Shown here: positions 18,966 through 29,294 of the stretch, piece by piece | How the letters are laid out: each line of letters opens with the position of its first letter | Numbering within the stretch: position 1 is the stretch's first letter | NCBI RefSeq assembly: GCF_008035925.1 | Contig: NZ_CP036264.1 | Span: forward strand, 2,786,443-2,850,442 | Length of the DNA: 64,000 bases | Source: Stieleria maiorica | GTDB lineage: Bacteria; Planctomycetota; Planctomycetia; Pirellulales; Pirellulaceae | Direction of reading: 5' to 3' | Notes under the pieces: model-generated | What the model saw: only the letters and a program-made list of their open reading frames with translations | Databases searched by the model: none | What the model was told of the DNA's origin: nothing | Position numbers and translations under genes: made by a program

Positions 18966-19319
18966 ATGACCATGCCTAGCTCGATCACGATGCGAAACAG
19001 CGCCGACAACATGGACGTCGTCGCCCAAGACGAAGCTTTCGTCGATTGCATTGCCGAGGGCTCGCACTTCGAAGGTGCGACACTCACACGAATCACGTTC
19101 ACTGGCTGTGACTTGTACTGGGCGTCATTCTTCATGGCTGAACTCACTGACGTGACATTCGAGCGATGCGATCTTCGTGGTTCCGACTTCAAAGAGGCCA
19201 AGATGCGCAACTGTCGGTTCCTTAGCTGCGACGTCGGGGATGATGCAATTGGAGGCCAAACGGAATTTGGTGATACCGACCTGTCCACGGTACAATTTGT
19301 GAATTGTCGCGGCCGATGA
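18966..19319 (+). CDS. pentapeptide-repeat protein
   Basis: About 117 residues from ATG 18966 (ATG 18972 is equally possible). The pentapeptide pattern A(D/N)LXX, with a central Leu/Phe, runs through most of it: FEGATLTRITFTGCDLYWAS, AELTDVTFERCDLRGSDFKE and AKMRNCRFLSCDV. Such repeats fold as a right-handed quadrilateral beta-helix; some members bind proteins such as gyrase, most are uncharacterised. The bases around it are less GC-rich than the core genes, consistent with an accessory patch. It is short, so a truncated copy cannot be excluded. Confidence 0.65.
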   Translation: MTMPSSITMRNSADNMDVVAQDEAFVDCIAEGSHFEGATLTRITFTGCDLYWASFFMAELTDVTFERCDLRGSDFKEAKMRNCRFLSCDVGDDAIGGQTEFGDTDLSTVQFVNCRGR

Positions 19320-19911
19320 TCTTGCGATGGTTCGACGAGCAAGAGACGGGGGACAATTGCGTGCACCGAAGGACGCCTTGCGCGTATTATTGAAAAGAAA
19401 AGTCAAACGTCCGTCCGCGGTGACTGCCGACGTTACGTCCTTGAAGGAATCGCATCAATTGGTACCGGCAAACGACATTGAAGAACTTCAGCGGTTGATC
19501 CGTGGTCGGAAACACTCGCTTCACGACCTTCGCATGGCTTTGCAGGTATTCCCTCGGGATCGAAGTTTCTCGCGCGCGTACGGGCATGCACCATTGAGAA
19601 AACGCACCGGGCCCGTAGGCTCGCGCCAAACGGCTGATTCAATCAATAGGCCGTGACGCCATCGGCAAACTCTGTGCCAGCCTTTCGGGCGTCCAGCAAA
19701 AACGGCAGCGTCATCGAAGTAAAACGTCACGCAGTGTTTCCGATCGAGTACATTGGCCTGGAGCGGCGATGGCTCAATCGGTCGTCGTGGCCGATCCGCG
19801 CCAACCAATTGATGTACCGCAGTCGGCGAGTTGAGTTTGTTGGAGTTCCGGTCGATCGTGCCGACGCGGTGACGATCTCTGTTCTACTCATACGCGTTTG
19901 GGGATTTTGAA
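19320..19911. other. region without a confident gene
   Basis: These 592 bases hold several open frames of 80-110 codons on both strands (for example 19327-19656 plus, 19521-19808 minus, 19653-19910 plus). None shows a recognisable domain, a signal peptide or a clear ribosome-binding site. It may contain decayed genes. Composition is less GC-rich than the flanking core genes. Confidence 0.4.
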
Positions 19912-20376
19912 ATGCAAATCGAATTCGCGCGGTTGTTCGTCACCGCGATCGCATTCTTGCTTCTCGTCGCTCCATCTGCCCAGGCTGAGGATCGCATCCC
20001 GCAAGGACTTCGTCTCTTAGTCAACCTCGATTCACAAACTCCGCGTGCTCTCGTTTCATATTCTCCAACCACCACGGCCGCCCAGCTATCGGCGATCTCG
20101 ATTGGACTGAAAAACGCCGGCGTTTCCGAAGTGCTAATAGCCAGCATCAACCGCAAGGAGTTTAACCACCCTAATACCCACCACCTTGCAGTCGCGTTTG
20201 AGAAGGATCAGGCAGTTGTTCTACTCAACGATCAGGTACCCGCGAAACTGAGCCTGGCAATCGCAACGAGCGTCGGAAAGCTTGAAAGCGTTTCGCAAGT
20301 GAAGACAAAACTGTTCGAATTGTTCGCAGACACACGCGGGGAGGAGACGCGTTCTGAAGATCCGTTTGCGCCCTAG
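19912..20376 (+). CDS. secreted protein of unknown function
   Basis: A 154-residue protein with a clear signal peptide (LFVTAIAFLLLVAPSAQA, cleavage before EDRIPQG). The mature 125 residues have alternating strand/helix segments (RLLVNLDSQTPRALVSYSP, AISIGLKNAGVSEVLIASI, QAVVLLNDQVPAKLSLAI) and an acidic tail. I do not recognise the family. It is predicted periplasmic or extracellular. It lies alone in an accessory patch, downstream of sequence without genes. Confidence 0.6.
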   Translation: MQIEFARLFVTAIAFLLLVAPSAQAEDRIPQGLRLLVNLDSQTPRALVSYSPTTTAAQLSAISIGLKNAGVSEVLIASINRKEFNHPNTHHLAVAFEKDQAVVLLNDQVPAKLSLAIATSVGKLESVSQVKTKLFELFADTRGEETRSEDPFAP

Positions 20377-20550
20377 GGAATCATTGTTGTCGTTGATCGT
20401 CGGATAACCAGGCGACCCATACGTAGCGGCGGAGTCGCCTTGGTTTGGGTGATCAGTGCAGATCGATGCCGACACTTTCACCGGCGAACGTGCGTTCGAT
20501 GTGGTCGACGATCAACGTCGATCCAACCAGCCTCAATCCCGGGGGCGATT

Positions 20551-20590
20551 TGTCTTCATCAGTCTTCATCAGCGTTCATCAGCGTTCATC
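20551..20590. repeat. four tandem 10-bp units
   Basis: Four units of the type (A/T)GYSTTCATC: two TGTCTTCATC-like, then two AGCGTTCATC. They sit in the 264-base gap between the secreted protein and the 3' end of fucI. No gene is seen in that gap. Confidence 0.75.
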
Positions 20591-20640
20591 TGTGGCTGAT
20601 GGCGAGGCGTTGCTTGAGTCGACAGCACCAAGAGTGCTTG

Positions 20641-22452
20641 CTACTTCCGTCCGTACAGCGGACCGAAGTTTTCGCAGGCGCGGAAATCGGCGCCTTCCAA
20701 GTCGTCCGTTCCGAAGGCGTTCCAGGCACTGGGGCGGAAGACGCGGGCGCGGTCGACGTTGTGCATGTAGACGGGAATGCGAAGGATCGAGGCCAACGTG
20801 ATGAACAGGTGACCGACGTGGCCGGCCGTCATCACGCAGTGGTTAGCGCCCCAGGAATTCATCACGTCATAGGTCGATGAAAACGCGCCGCGATCGGTCA
20901 AAGTCGGTGCGAACCAGGTCGTGGGCCAGGTCGGGTTGGTGCGCTGGTCCAGCCGGTCATGAACGTCTTCGGGCAGTTCCACCGTGTGGCCTTCGGCGAT
21001 TTGCAGTGCGGGGCCGAGACCATCGACCAGATTGATGCGAGTCATCGTCGCCGGCATGCCGCCGCGGGTCTTGAAGCGCGTGCTCATTCCGCCGCCGGGG
21101 AAGTATTCCGTCATCGACGGATGCCAGGTCGTGGCTTTCAGGCATTGTTCGACTTCTTCGTCGCCGATTTCCCAGAACGGTTTCATGGTCGGCGATCCGT
21201 CGGCGGCGGATTGTTGGCCCGTGCCGTCCAGGGTTGCCGGGCCGGAGTTGATCAAGTGCAGCAGGCCACCGCTTGCCAGACCGTCCAGCCGATACCCGTC
21301 GCAGACCGATGCGATCGCATCGGGGCTCCAGTAGGTCCGCAAATCGGCGAACACCTGTGCGGTGTTGGTCAGCAAGTGCCCCAGCAACATCGTCGCGGCG
21401 TTTAGGGCGTCGTTTTCGGTGGCGACGATGTACGGGGCGCGTTTGCCGTTCCAGTCGAACGAGGTGTTGAGGATCGCTTCCATGAAATCCCCGTTGGGGA
21501 AGTGATCGGTCCATTGACGTTGGCCTTGAAAACCGGACGCGATCGCGTTGTGGCCATGCGACTGTTCCTTCAGTCCCATTTCGGCCAGTTTCGGATTGCC
21601 GACCATCAAATCACGGGCGATCAACGCCATCTTGACGCTGTCGGCCCATTCGCTGTCCAACTGCTCGCGGGAACGTTTGGCGCTGTCGCTGTTGTAGTCG
21701 TCGCCTTCGGGACAGTTCGTTTTGACCCAATCGAGGGCGCGTTCGTATTCGGTTTGGTCGTATTGCCCTTTGTTCATCCGACCGCTGAACTCACTCATGT
21801 CGATGTCTTCGACTCGCATCCCCAGCCACTTTTCCCAGAAGCCATAGTCCACCATCGATCCGGCGATCCCCATCGAGGTGCCGCCCATCGACAGATAGGA
21901 TTTGCCCCGCATCAATGCGGCGGCCAACCCGCAGCGGACAAAGTTCAGGATTTTGGCTTGCACGTCTTCGGGCATGTTCGCGTCGCCCGCCTCCTGGACG
22001 TCTTGCCCGTAAATGCCGAATGCGGGCAGCCCCTTTTGCGAATGCCCGGCCAGGACCGCGGCAAGGTACACCGCGCCAGGTCGCTCGGTGCCGTTGAAAC
22101 CGAACACCGCCTTGGGACGCAGCGGGTCCATGTCCATCGTTTCCGATCCGTAGCACCAACACGGCGTGACGGTCAACGATACGCCCACGTTTTCGCGGCG
22201 GAACAGTGTTTCGCACTGATCCGCTTCGGCCACCCCGCCGATGCAGGTTTCGGCGATCACGCACTCGGCCGGTTGGCCGTTAGGATAACGAACGGTTGAC
22301 GAGATCAATTCGGCCACGCGCCGTGCCAAGTTCATCGTCTGGTCTTCAAGCGATTCGCGAACGCCTCCCAGCCGCCCGTCGATGGCCGGTCGAATACCGA
22401 TCTTGGGTAGGTTGCCGTTGAAAACGCTGCGAGAGGAAAGTGGTGCATTCAT
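20641..22452 (-). CDS. fucI: L-fucose isomerase
   Basis: A 603-residue protein, close to the usual length (E. coli FucI is about 591), colinear throughout. Landmarks are [20 protein letters not shown] at the N-terminus, [17 protein letters not shown] near 94-110, and [14 protein letters not shown]. The manganese/active-site residues recognised in the family are present: Glu near 346 (VATENDALN), Asp near 370 (FADLRTYW) and His near 538 (SWGANHCV). It interconverts L-fucose and L-fuculose in the cytoplasm. It is encoded downstream of a secreted fucosidase and a sulfatase on the same strand, so it probably acts on fucose released outside. No fuculokinase or aldolase gene is seen here. Confidence 0.95.
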   Translation of the reverse strand: MNAPLSSRSVFNGNLPKIGIRPAIDGRLGGVRESLEDQTMNLARRVAELISSTVRYPNGQPAECVIAETCIGGVAEADQCETLFRRENVGVSLTVTPCWCYGSETMDMDPLRPKAVFGFNGTERPGAVYLAAVLAGHSQKGLPAFGIYGQDVQEAGDANMPEDVQAKILNFVRCGLAAALMRGKSYLSMGGTSMGIAGSMVDYGFWEKWLGMRVEDIDMSEFSGRMNKGQYDQTEYERALDWVKTNCPEGDDYNSDSAKRSREQLDSEWADSVKMALIARDLMVGNPKLAEMGLKEQSHGHNAIASGFQGQRQWTDHFPNGDFMEAILNTSFDWNGKRAPYIVATENDALNAATMLLGHLLTNTAQVFADLRTYWSPDAIASVCDGYRLDGLASGGLLHLINSGPATLDGTGQQSAADGSPTMKPFWEIGDEEVEQCLKATTWHPSMTEYFPGGGMSTRFKTRGGMPATMTRINLVDGLGPALQIAEGHTVELPEDVHDRLDQRTNPTWPTTWFAPTLTDRGAFSSTYDVMNSWGANHCVMTAGHVGHLFITLASILRIPVYMHNVDRARVFRPSAWNAFGTDDLEGADFRACENFGPLYGRK

Positions 22453-22588
22453 GACAAGAGTTCGGTGGGCGATTCACAGTTTCCGGAAAACGAGTCGAGC
22501 GGGAATCCTAGTTCCGTGATGTCGGCAAGAGAAGTGGGAGACGATCCGAATGATACACGAACCGATTGGAATGCTTGACAGTCGACGA

Positions 22589-24412
22589 TCACTCGATTTC
22601 CCCTGCCGGGTCATCACGTTTCAACGTCAACTGCCTCAAATTGATCGGTTGCCAAGAGCCCGGGATCGGATGGACACGAACACTCATGCGGCCCGGTTGG
22701 TCGATTCGAAGGGTTCCGAGATCCTTTTCCGCGTATCGTCCATATCCGCCGGTTGAAGTGACGGTCGCGGTCAGCTCGGACTGGTGGACGGAAACGCGGA
22801 ATCGCGTTTGTGGTTCTTGGACCGACAGGACCGAAGACACGCGATAGTCGCCGGGATCACGGATTTCGATTTCCCACTCGACCCAGGCTTGATCGTCATG
22901 CCAATACCCGATGTGATCGATGCCGTCGTGCTGGCGAATTCCGGCGTCGCGACTGCCTTCGTTATTGTGAATGAACGCCAGTTCGGCCCCCAATTCCAAC
23001 ACCCCGTCCTTGCCGGGGGTGGGCAACAACGATTTGACTTTCGGTGCACCGTCGACGACCAATTTGATCACGCTGTTGAACTCGTCGGTCGGCTGTTCGG
23101 GCAATCGTACCCGGATGCCGTCATCCGTCACCTCGGTCGTCACGGACTGCCCTTCGCCGAGCAAGGTGGCCGACAAGACTTGATTGGCCAGCCCGCGAAC
23201 CTCCAAAATTTGATCGCTCGGCCAATCAAACACGTGCAAATACAACGCCGTTCCGTCGGGGCTGACTTTGGCGGTGCAACGTCCCCAATCCGGTTTTCCG
23301 ATCGGGCTGGCGGTGGTGCCGTAAATCGATTCGCCGTTGGTCTGCATCCACTGTCCGATTTGCCGCAGTCGATCGGTCGCCTGGGGCAATAACGTTCCCT
23401 TGCCGGTCGGGCTGACGTTCAGCAAGTAGTTGCCGCCCTTGCTGGCGATGTCGGCCAGATTCTGAATCAAGGTGCGGGTGGATTTGAATTTCGTATCGGA
23501 CTTCTTGTATCCCCAACTGCCGCTGATCGGCATACAGACTTCCCAATCTTTGGCCGCAGGTGCTTGTCGGGGGATGTTCCGTTCGAACGTCTTGTAGTCG
23601 CCCGGAAAGTTTTCGCCCAATCGGTCGTTGGTCAGAACATCGGGTTGCAGTTTGGTCAGCGAGTGCAAGCTGTTGAACGCCTGCTCGCTCATCGCCCGCG
23701 GCGTGTCCCACCAGAAGATGCCGATCGGCCCGTATTCGGTCAGCAATTGACGCACCTCGGGGACAGCTTTCTCGCGAACGTATTGATCGCTGCTGATTCG
23801 CTGGATGCTTTTGTCCCAACTGTTGCCAAATCCGCCGGGGTGATGCCAATCCTGGGCCTGGGAGTAATAGAACCCGAATTTGATGCCTTGACGTTGGCAG
23901 GCCTCGGCCAACTCTTTCATGATGTCGCGGCCGAAGGGGCTGAAATCGACGACGTTGTACTCGGTCGCTTTGGAATCGAACATCGCAAATCCGTCGTGAT
24001 GCTTTGCGGTGATGACCAGATACTTCATGCCGGCTTGCTTGGCCAGGCCGACGAATTCATCGGCGTCAAAGTCGACGGGGTTGAATTGTTTGGCGTATTG
24101 TTCGTATTCGGAAATCGGGATCTTGCCGCGTGCCATCATCCATTCGGCGCTGTTGGGCAGTTCCTGGCCTTTGTATTGACCGCCGACGACCGAGTAGACG
24201 CCCCAGTGGACGAACATGCCGAACTTGGCGTCCCGCCACCACGCGATGCAAGTATTCTGATCGTCCTGCGTTTCGGCGTACTGCTGGGCGAACGCGTGGT
24301 CTTGACACGCAAAGCCGCTGCATAGAAGCATCAGCATGATCAAAACGCGAGGAAGTCGGCGCGTCGATTGATCGGTGACGGCGCGGGGATGGTCGGTCGG
24401 TTGGGGGGGCAT
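22589..24412 (-). CDS. alpha-L-fucosidase, GH29, secreted
   Basis: A 607-residue enzyme from ATG 24412; the frame continues upstream only through a dispersed repeat, so that start was rejected. A signal peptide spans residues 20-42 (LIMLMLLCSGF). The GH29 catalytic barrel covers about 50-400, with WWRDAKFGMFVHWGVYS, ITAKHHDGFAMFDS and the nucleophile Asp near 236 in GIFWWDTPRAM. A beta-sandwich follows, and the last 140 residues (from about LGAELAFIHNN) resemble a galactose-binding/CBM-like module. It releases terminal L-fucose from glycans in the periplasm or outside. It lies between a sulfatase and fucI on one strand, which supports a sulfated fucan or fucosylated glycan substrate. Confidence 0.92.
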   Translation of the reverse strand: MPPQPTDHPRAVTDQSTRRLPRVLIMLMLLCSGFACQDHAFAQQYAETQDDQNTCIAWWRDAKFGMFVHWGVYSVVGGQYKGQELPNSAEWMMARGKIPISEYEQYAKQFNPVDFDADEFVGLAKQAGMKYLVITAKHHDGFAMFDSKATEYNVVDFSPFGRDIMKELAEACQRQGIKFGFYYSQAQDWHHPGGFGNSWDKSIQRISSDQYVREKAVPEVRQLLTEYGPIGIFWWDTPRAMSEQAFNSLHSLTKLQPDVLTNDRLGENFPGDYKTFERNIPRQAPAAKDWEVCMPISGSWGYKKSDTKFKSTRTLIQNLADIASKGGNYLLNVSPTGKGTLLPQATDRLRQIGQWMQTNGESIYGTTASPIGKPDWGRCTAKVSPDGTALYLHVFDWPSDQILEVRGLANQVLSATLLGEGQSVTTEVTDDGIRVRLPEQPTDEFNSVIKLVVDGAPKVKSLLPTPGKDGVLELGAELAFIHNNEGSRDAGIRQHDGIDHIGYWHDDQAWVEWEIEIRDPGDYRVSSVLSVQEPQTRFRVSVHQSELTATVTSTGGYGRYAEKDLGTLRIDQPGRMSVRVHPIPGSWQPINLRQLTLKRDDPAGEIE

Positions 24413-24450
24413 CGTTGCGGAATACGGTTGATCGGGTGTGGCCGTTGATT

Positions 24451-24518
24451 CGACGTGGCTACGCTCGGTGCGAGCGTGGAAAGCGTCGGGGATCCACCTT
24501 CTGGCGAAGGTAGCTACG
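24451..24518 (+). repeat. bipartite two-hairpin repeat, copy B
   Basis: First arm GTGGCTACGCTCGGTGCGAG, second arm CCACCTTCTGGCGAAGGTAG. It fills the gap between the sulfatase stop (24565) and the fucosidase start (24412), so it could act on their shared transcript. Confidence 0.85.
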
Positions 24519-24564
24519 TATTGGGTGGCGTTTCTTTGAACGATTGTCTTGGGTTTGGTGCTTG

Positions 24565-25983
24565 TCAGTCCGAAGAGCCTTCTCGCAAGGACGAAAAGTT
24601 CTTCGGATCGGGTTTGGCGGGAAGCGTCGCTTTCCACTTTGTAAGTTTGGCGACCAGATCGGCGACCACCTGGGGACGTTGTTGATGTAAATCCTTCTGT
24701 TCATACGGGTCGGCAACGATGTCGTACAGTTCGACATAGTCCGAGTCGACATCGCTGAGCAGTTTCCAATTCTGATCGACGATGCAGTAATCGACCCAAT
24801 GAAAGGAGTCGGCGAGTCCCGGTTTGCCCTTTCCGCTCATCTTCCAAAACAACGGTTTGCTTCGACCGTCGCTGGTCTCGCCCTGCAGCGTTTTGACCTG
24901 GCTGATACCGTCGGGCACGTAAGATTCCGGCAACGAGGCACCGGCGATTTCACAGAACGTCGGCAACAGGTCCACCGCGGACATCATCGCGCGATCATCA
25001 ACATGCCCCGCGGCGACTTTGCCCGGCCAGCGGACGATGAAGGGGACATTGATCCCGCCTTCGAACAATGCCGCCTTGTACCCTTTGCGGCCGGCCGTGA
25101 TTCCCTTGGCCGCTCCGATCCCGAACCCCGCCCCCGTGGCGGTATCGTAACTGAGCGAAAGTTCCGTCCCGGGGCGGGCCCGTGCGGGCCCGTTGTCCGA
25201 GCTGAAGATGACCAACGTGTCGTCGGTCAGGTCCAGCCGGTCCAACGCATCGAGCACCTGGCCGATCCGATCGTCGGCGTGCGACAACACCGCCGCATAG
25301 ATCTCATCGGGTTCCTCGAGACCGCTGTTTCGAAACCGCCAGCGATACTTCGGCACCACATGGAAGGGCGTGTGCGGTTCGTGAATCCACAGGTTGATAA
25401 AGAACGGTTGGCCCGCTTGATGACTTTGCTCGATAAATTCGATCGCGTGGTCGGCATCTTCGTGAACCGGCATCTGCTCGCCGGAACAGTTGAACGCACC
25501 GTAGGTGTCATAGCCGTACAGTCCCGGTGATGGCGAATCGGGAATCATGTCGTTGGCCAGATGCCACTTGCCGAAATGGGCCGTCGCGTAGCCGACGTTT
25601 TGCAACAAGCGGGGCAGCGTCACGCAATCGGTCCCCAACCAGTCGGGCATGTTGCGTTTGGCGTTGCTGGGCACCCAGGCAAAGTGTCCGTCGATGTTGT
25701 ACCGAGCGGGAAAGTGTCCGGTCATCACCGCGGTCCGGCTGGGCGAACAGACTCCGCTGGCAACGGTGAAGCGATGGAAATCCGTCCCCTCGCGGGCCAG
25801 CCGATCGATGTTGGGCGTTTGGACATACCGATGGCCGTGGCAGCTGAGGTCTCCCCAGCCCCAATCGTCGGCAAAGATGAACAGAATGTTCGGACGCGAC
25901 GGTTCAGCAGCGACTGTTGAAGTCAGTGCGACGTAGGACGCTACCAACAGCAGTAAATATGCGGCAAAGACACGGGATTTCAT
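24565..25983 (-). CDS. type I sulfatase, secreted
   Basis: A 472-residue enzyme from ATG 25983 (MKSRVFAAYLLLLVAS), which opens the signal peptide; an earlier in-frame start adds 15 polar residues. The N-terminal metal site is PNILFIFADDWGWGD (Asp 39/40). The formylglycine motif is CSPSR with Cys near 79, the Cys-type that needs a formylglycine-generating enzyme. HFGKWHL and FSSDNGPARARPG supply further active-site residues. It removes sulfate esters from carbohydrates, probably outside the cytoplasm. Position upstream of fucosidase and fucI suggests sulfated fucose glycans, an inference from context only. Confidence 0.92.
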   Translation of the reverse strand: MKSRVFAAYLLLLVASYVALTSTVAAEPSRPNILFIFADDWGWGDLSCHGHRYVQTPNIDRLAREGTDFHRFTVASGVCSPSRTAVMTGHFPARYNIDGHFAWVPSNAKRNMPDWLGTDCVTLPRLLQNVGYATAHFGKWHLANDMIPDSPSPGLYGYDTYGAFNCSGEQMPVHEDADHAIEFIEQSHQAGQPFFINLWIHEPHTPFHVVPKYRWRFRNSGLEEPDEIYAAVLSHADDRIGQVLDALDRLDLTDDTLVIFSSDNGPARARPGTELSLSYDTATGAGFGIGAAKGITAGRKGYKAALFEGGINVPFIVRWPGKVAAGHVDDRAMMSAVDLLPTFCEIAGASLPESYVPDGISQVKTLQGETSDGRSKPLFWKMSGKGKPGLADSFHWVDYCIVDQNWKLLSDVDSDYVELYDIVADPYEQKDLHQQRPQVVADLVAKLTKWKATLPAKPDPKNFSSLREGSSD

Positions 25984-26116
25984 GGTTGTTATTAATCTTG
26001 GTGCCGATGGGGAACGCTGGCCAGTCACACCCTCGTAGTCTACCGCAACTCAATTGACGTACTTGACGATGCGTTCCGAGAGTCGCCGTGTTCTCCGAAC
26101 TCGGCGCGCGAAAAAG

Positions 26117-26131
26117 CGGAGCTTTGCTCCG
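26117..26131. terminator. small hairpin after the CRTAC1 gene
   Basis: CGGAGC-TTT-GCTCCG, a perfect six-base stem, inside a larger partly palindromic stretch (about 26090-26155). It is downstream of the CRTAC1 gene and upstream of the sulfatase. There is no strong T-run, so it may equally be a dispersed repeat. Confidence 0.35.
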
Positions 26132-26220
26132 AGCCGACCTCGGAGAGGACGGCGACTGTCCAGCCAAATCGAAATCTGAGCTGCGGCGGAATGGCTAGGG
26201 TCCCACAAATGCAGGAGGAA

Positions 26221-29200
26221 TCAACCGCCGGCTGCGTCGACTTGCGAATGATTTGCGACACTCGCCGGGGCGGCCGAAGGTGGTTCGGTGAAAAAGGCCT
26301 CCCCGGCACCCTCGATCAGCAAATAGGTTCGTCCGGCAGCCAACCTTCCGAACGACTCGACCGTTCCATCAGGCCAGGTGACGTTGACGTCATCGACGTG
26401 GTCGCTGGATCCGATTCCAGCCTTGAGAATTCGTTCGTTGCTGCTCATGTAACCGTCCCCGGAGAGCACCCAGAGCCGACGGGGGTGACCGCCGGCGACA
26501 AGGTCGATGATCGCTCCGACCGCGTCACGAGAGCTGGTCGTGCCGACGCAGCGGAATCCGATCCGGCGGTTGTCCGTTACGGTGCGGTTGGCCAACAAGG
26601 CCGGCGGAGCGTTTTGATGCGTGATGATCAAGTCATCCGCCAAGTCTTGATCGACGTCGATTTTCCAGAGTGCGCGCCCGATATGGTTGGCCGCCAGGTA
26701 GGTGTCCTCGCTGGCAAGGTCAACGATTTGAAACGGTCCTTGGGGCGCCCGTCGAAACAGCTGGAACGGCTGTGCCAGGGACGGTTGATCGGGACCGAAG
26801 CCACCGATGTGTCCGTTCGTGATCGCCAATTCGTCGATCCCATCGGCGTTCATGTCCACTGCTTGCGTCCCGAACCCGACCGTCATTCGCGTCGGTTCGA
26901 TCAATGCTTGAACGGCCGTGTTGTCGACCCAAAATCCGCCCGTTTGTTGTTCGTAGTAAATGTTGTACTCGCGTGCAAAACCCGTCACGTAAACATCCAG
27001 GTCCAGATCACCATCGAAGTCTCCGCCGGCGATGCCCATCGATGCCTGCGTCAGCGATTGCCCATCGACCGCAATGCCCCGTGGGACGGCTGCTTCGATC
27101 AAACCTTCGCTTGTGACCTGAAACCAGTGATTGGCCGACATGTCGTTGGCGACCAACGCGGATTGAGTCTCACCGGTCAATCGCCCGGCCAATACCCCCA
27201 GTCCGCGTCCGGGCGTGATTTGATCCAGCTGTTCGCCGAACGAATCGACCAATTCGCCCCTGCCGTTGCCCAGCAAGACTTGGTCGTCGTCACCGGCAAA
27301 CTTTGCCGGGTGACAGGGAGCCGGCCGGCCCTCGTTTTGACAGGGCAGATCGACACCGCCGGCCAGCGAGCAATAATTGACTGCAACCAGATCCACGATC
27401 CCGTCAAGGTCCAAGTCAACCCAAGCACCACACGTGGTCCACTGGATCGACGCCGTGCAGAGCGAACGCGTGTCGTCGGAGAACGATCCGTCGCCGTTAT
27501 TTCGAAGTAACCGGTTCGCCCCGACGTTCGCGATAAAGAGATCGGAAAAACCGTCCTCGTTGTAGTCGCCGACCGCCACGCCTTGACCGACAACTGAATT
27601 CTTGCAGCCGGACACAAGCGTCACGTTGCCGAACACTCCGCCAAGGTTCCGCAGCAGGACACTTGTTGGTTCGGTCTGCGGACCGGTCTCACGGACAGGG
27701 CTGCAGAAAAACAAGTCCGACCAACCGTCAAGATCGAAATCGATCGTTCCCCCGCCGCTGCCCATCGAATGGATCAAGCTTGATGCGATGTCGGGGTACT
27801 GGAGCGTCGGCACGACCAGATTTCGCGAACGGGTTTCATCAGCCCAATGAATCGCATCATCGTTGCCGAGAACAGCCGGACGGTTTGTCGAGGGGACGAA
27901 ACGACTCGAACGATTGACCCGGGTGACCGGATTGGACACCAGAGAATCCAACGGAGCTAATTCGGGAGGCGTATTCCAGCTTCGACTTCGTTTCAGGTTT
28001 TCAATGATGTCCTGACGCAATTCGCTCAATTCCGAATCGCGTTCATTTGGCAGCGTCATCGCGATGGCCGACCACGCCTCGGCTTCCCAGCGCCGCCCCA
28101 TTCGGTTCAGCACCCGAGCGATCTCGACCGCAGCATGCTGGCTGCTTTCGCCACTGCCGCCGAATCGCTGCAGGTGCATGCGAAGGTCCAGCAAGTTTCT
28201 GACGTGCCGGTCGCATACACGCGTGATCCGATCAGCGTCGTTGTCACGGAGCGTCGTCTTTTCACCGGCATGCGAAATCACCACATCTGAAACAAGCTGA
28301 CGGATCGCCCGGCTGGTTTGAGACCACGGAACCACCCGATTCGGGCTGATGCGAGTCGCTGCGAGATAGCACGACAGCGCGGCCGAGAAATCATCCAGTT
28401 GAAAATGCCTGTCTGCCACGGCGATCCAAAAATCGGACTGGTCGCGACAGTGCGGCAACGCGGCGTTCAACCACTCCGAAAATTCCTGATCGCCGGCCTG
28501 CTGGACACCCGGCATGCGCCCGAGCAACGCCAGTGCGGGAGCAAAACCGGCATGGTGCCGGACGATTTCACGTAACACCGCCTCGGCATCGGAAAACCGG
28601 CGTTGATCGCGAAGCGACTGCGCGATGCCGAGGCGAAGTCGATGGTCGTCTGGATTGCGCTCGATCAGCGCTTCGATCGCTTCGGGCGGAAACAAGCGTT
28701 CGGACGTATCGGTGCCGGCGAGCAATACCGCAACGTCGAACGCTCGGTTGCGAATGATCGCTTCGTAATGCTCAGGAATTAAGTCGACTCTGCCGGCTTC
28801 TCCGAGCAGCCCGAACAGCTGGCGACGAATCGACAGGTTGTCCGATTCAGTTTCCACCGCCTGGGAAAGCAACTCGATCGCCGGATACAGTTCCCCGACT
28901 TCCAGCAACGCCTGCACCGCCCACTCGACCCTCGTCGGGTTGAAATCGGCAACTTCGGCGGCCTTGGCAAGCAGCATCGCCGCTGCTCTGCGGTCACCGG
29001 CAGCCGCCGTCGCCCGAGCCGCGTCGGTGAGAAGTTTTGGATCTTCCGGCGAAGCGATCAGCGCGCGACGGGCGACCTGCAATGCGTCTTCAGCCGTCGC
29101 CTCATCAGTCGCCGCGTTGATCGCATCGGAATGCGAATCCTGTGCGGCGTTGTTGCTCCCTGGCGACCGGCTGTCGCTCGAACACCCGGCCACCAAGTTG

Positions 29201-29262
29201 ACCATCGCGATCAATGCGAAGGAGTGAATGAGACGTGCGTTTTGGTTGAAGACACCCTTCAT
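26221..29262 (-). CDS. TPR and CRTAC1 (FG-GAP/ASPIC-UnbV) lipoprotein
   Basis: A 1013-residue lipoprotein: signal with lipobox LVAGC, Cys near 27. Residues 60-430 are TPR-like helical repeats (ALQVARRALIASPEDPKLLTD, RFSDAEAVLREIVRHHAGFA, ALSCYLAATRISPNR). From about 490 on there is a CRTAC1-type beta-propeller with calcium-type FG-GAP loops (TIDFDLDGWSDLFFCSP, VGDYNEDGFSDLFIANVG, GDFDGDLDLDVYVTGFA). It ends in an ASPIC/UnbV domain (GDGYMSSNERILKAGIGS ... VTWPDGTVESF). This architecture is frequent in planctomycetes; probably surface-located protein or glycan binding. Monocistronic as far as can be seen. Confidence 0.88.
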   Translation of the reverse strand: MKGVFNQNARLIHSFALIAMVNLVAGCSSDSRSPGSNNAAQDSHSDAINAATDEATAEDALQVARRALIASPEDPKLLTDAARATAAAGDRRAAAMLLAKAAEVADFNPTRVEWAVQALLEVGELYPAIELLSQAVETESDNLSIRRQLFGLLGEAGRVDLIPEHYEAIIRNRAFDVAVLLAGTDTSERLFPPEAIEALIERNPDDHRLRLGIAQSLRDQRRFSDAEAVLREIVRHHAGFAPALALLGRMPGVQQAGDQEFSEWLNAALPHCRDQSDFWIAVADRHFQLDDFSAALSCYLAATRISPNRVVPWSQTSRAIRQLVSDVVISHAGEKTTLRDNDADRITRVCDRHVRNLLDLRMHLQRFGGSGESSQHAAVEIARVLNRMGRRWEAEAWSAIAMTLPNERDSELSELRQDIIENLKRSRSWNTPPELAPLDSLVSNPVTRVNRSSRFVPSTNRPAVLGNDDAIHWADETRSRNLVVPTLQYPDIASSLIHSMGSGGGTIDFDLDGWSDLFFCSPVRETGPQTEPTSVLLRNLGGVFGNVTLVSGCKNSVVGQGVAVGDYNEDGFSDLFIANVGANRLLRNNGDGSFSDDTRSLCTASIQWTTCGAWVDLDLDGIVDLVAVNYCSLAGGVDLPCQNEGRPAPCHPAKFAGDDDQVLLGNGRGELVDSFGEQLDQITPGRGLGVLAGRLTGETQSALVANDMSANHWFQVTSEGLIEAAVPRGIAVDGQSLTQASMGIAGGDFDGDLDLDVYVTGFAREYNIYYEQQTGGFWVDNTAVQALIEPTRMTVGFGTQAVDMNADGIDELAITNGHIGGFGPDQPSLAQPFQLFRRAPQGPFQIVDLASEDTYLAANHIGRALWKIDVDQDLADDLIITHQNAPPALLANRTVTDNRRIGFRCVGTTSSRDAVGAIIDLVAGGHPRRLWVLSGDGYMSSNERILKAGIGSSDHVDDVNVTWPDGTVESFGRLAAGRTYLLIEGAGEAFFTEPPSAAPASVANHSQVDAAGG

Positions 29263-29294
29263 TGGCTCTGGTGGCTACACGACTTACTACGGCT

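Noticed and set aside
19327-19910. Three overlapping small frames as possible genes
   Set aside because: No recognisable domain, signal or ribosome-binding site; left as unassigned sequence.
24413-24637. N-terminal extension of the GH29 fucosidase
   Set aside because: It runs through the sulfatase 3' end and the two-hairpin repeat; the signal peptide starts at 24412.
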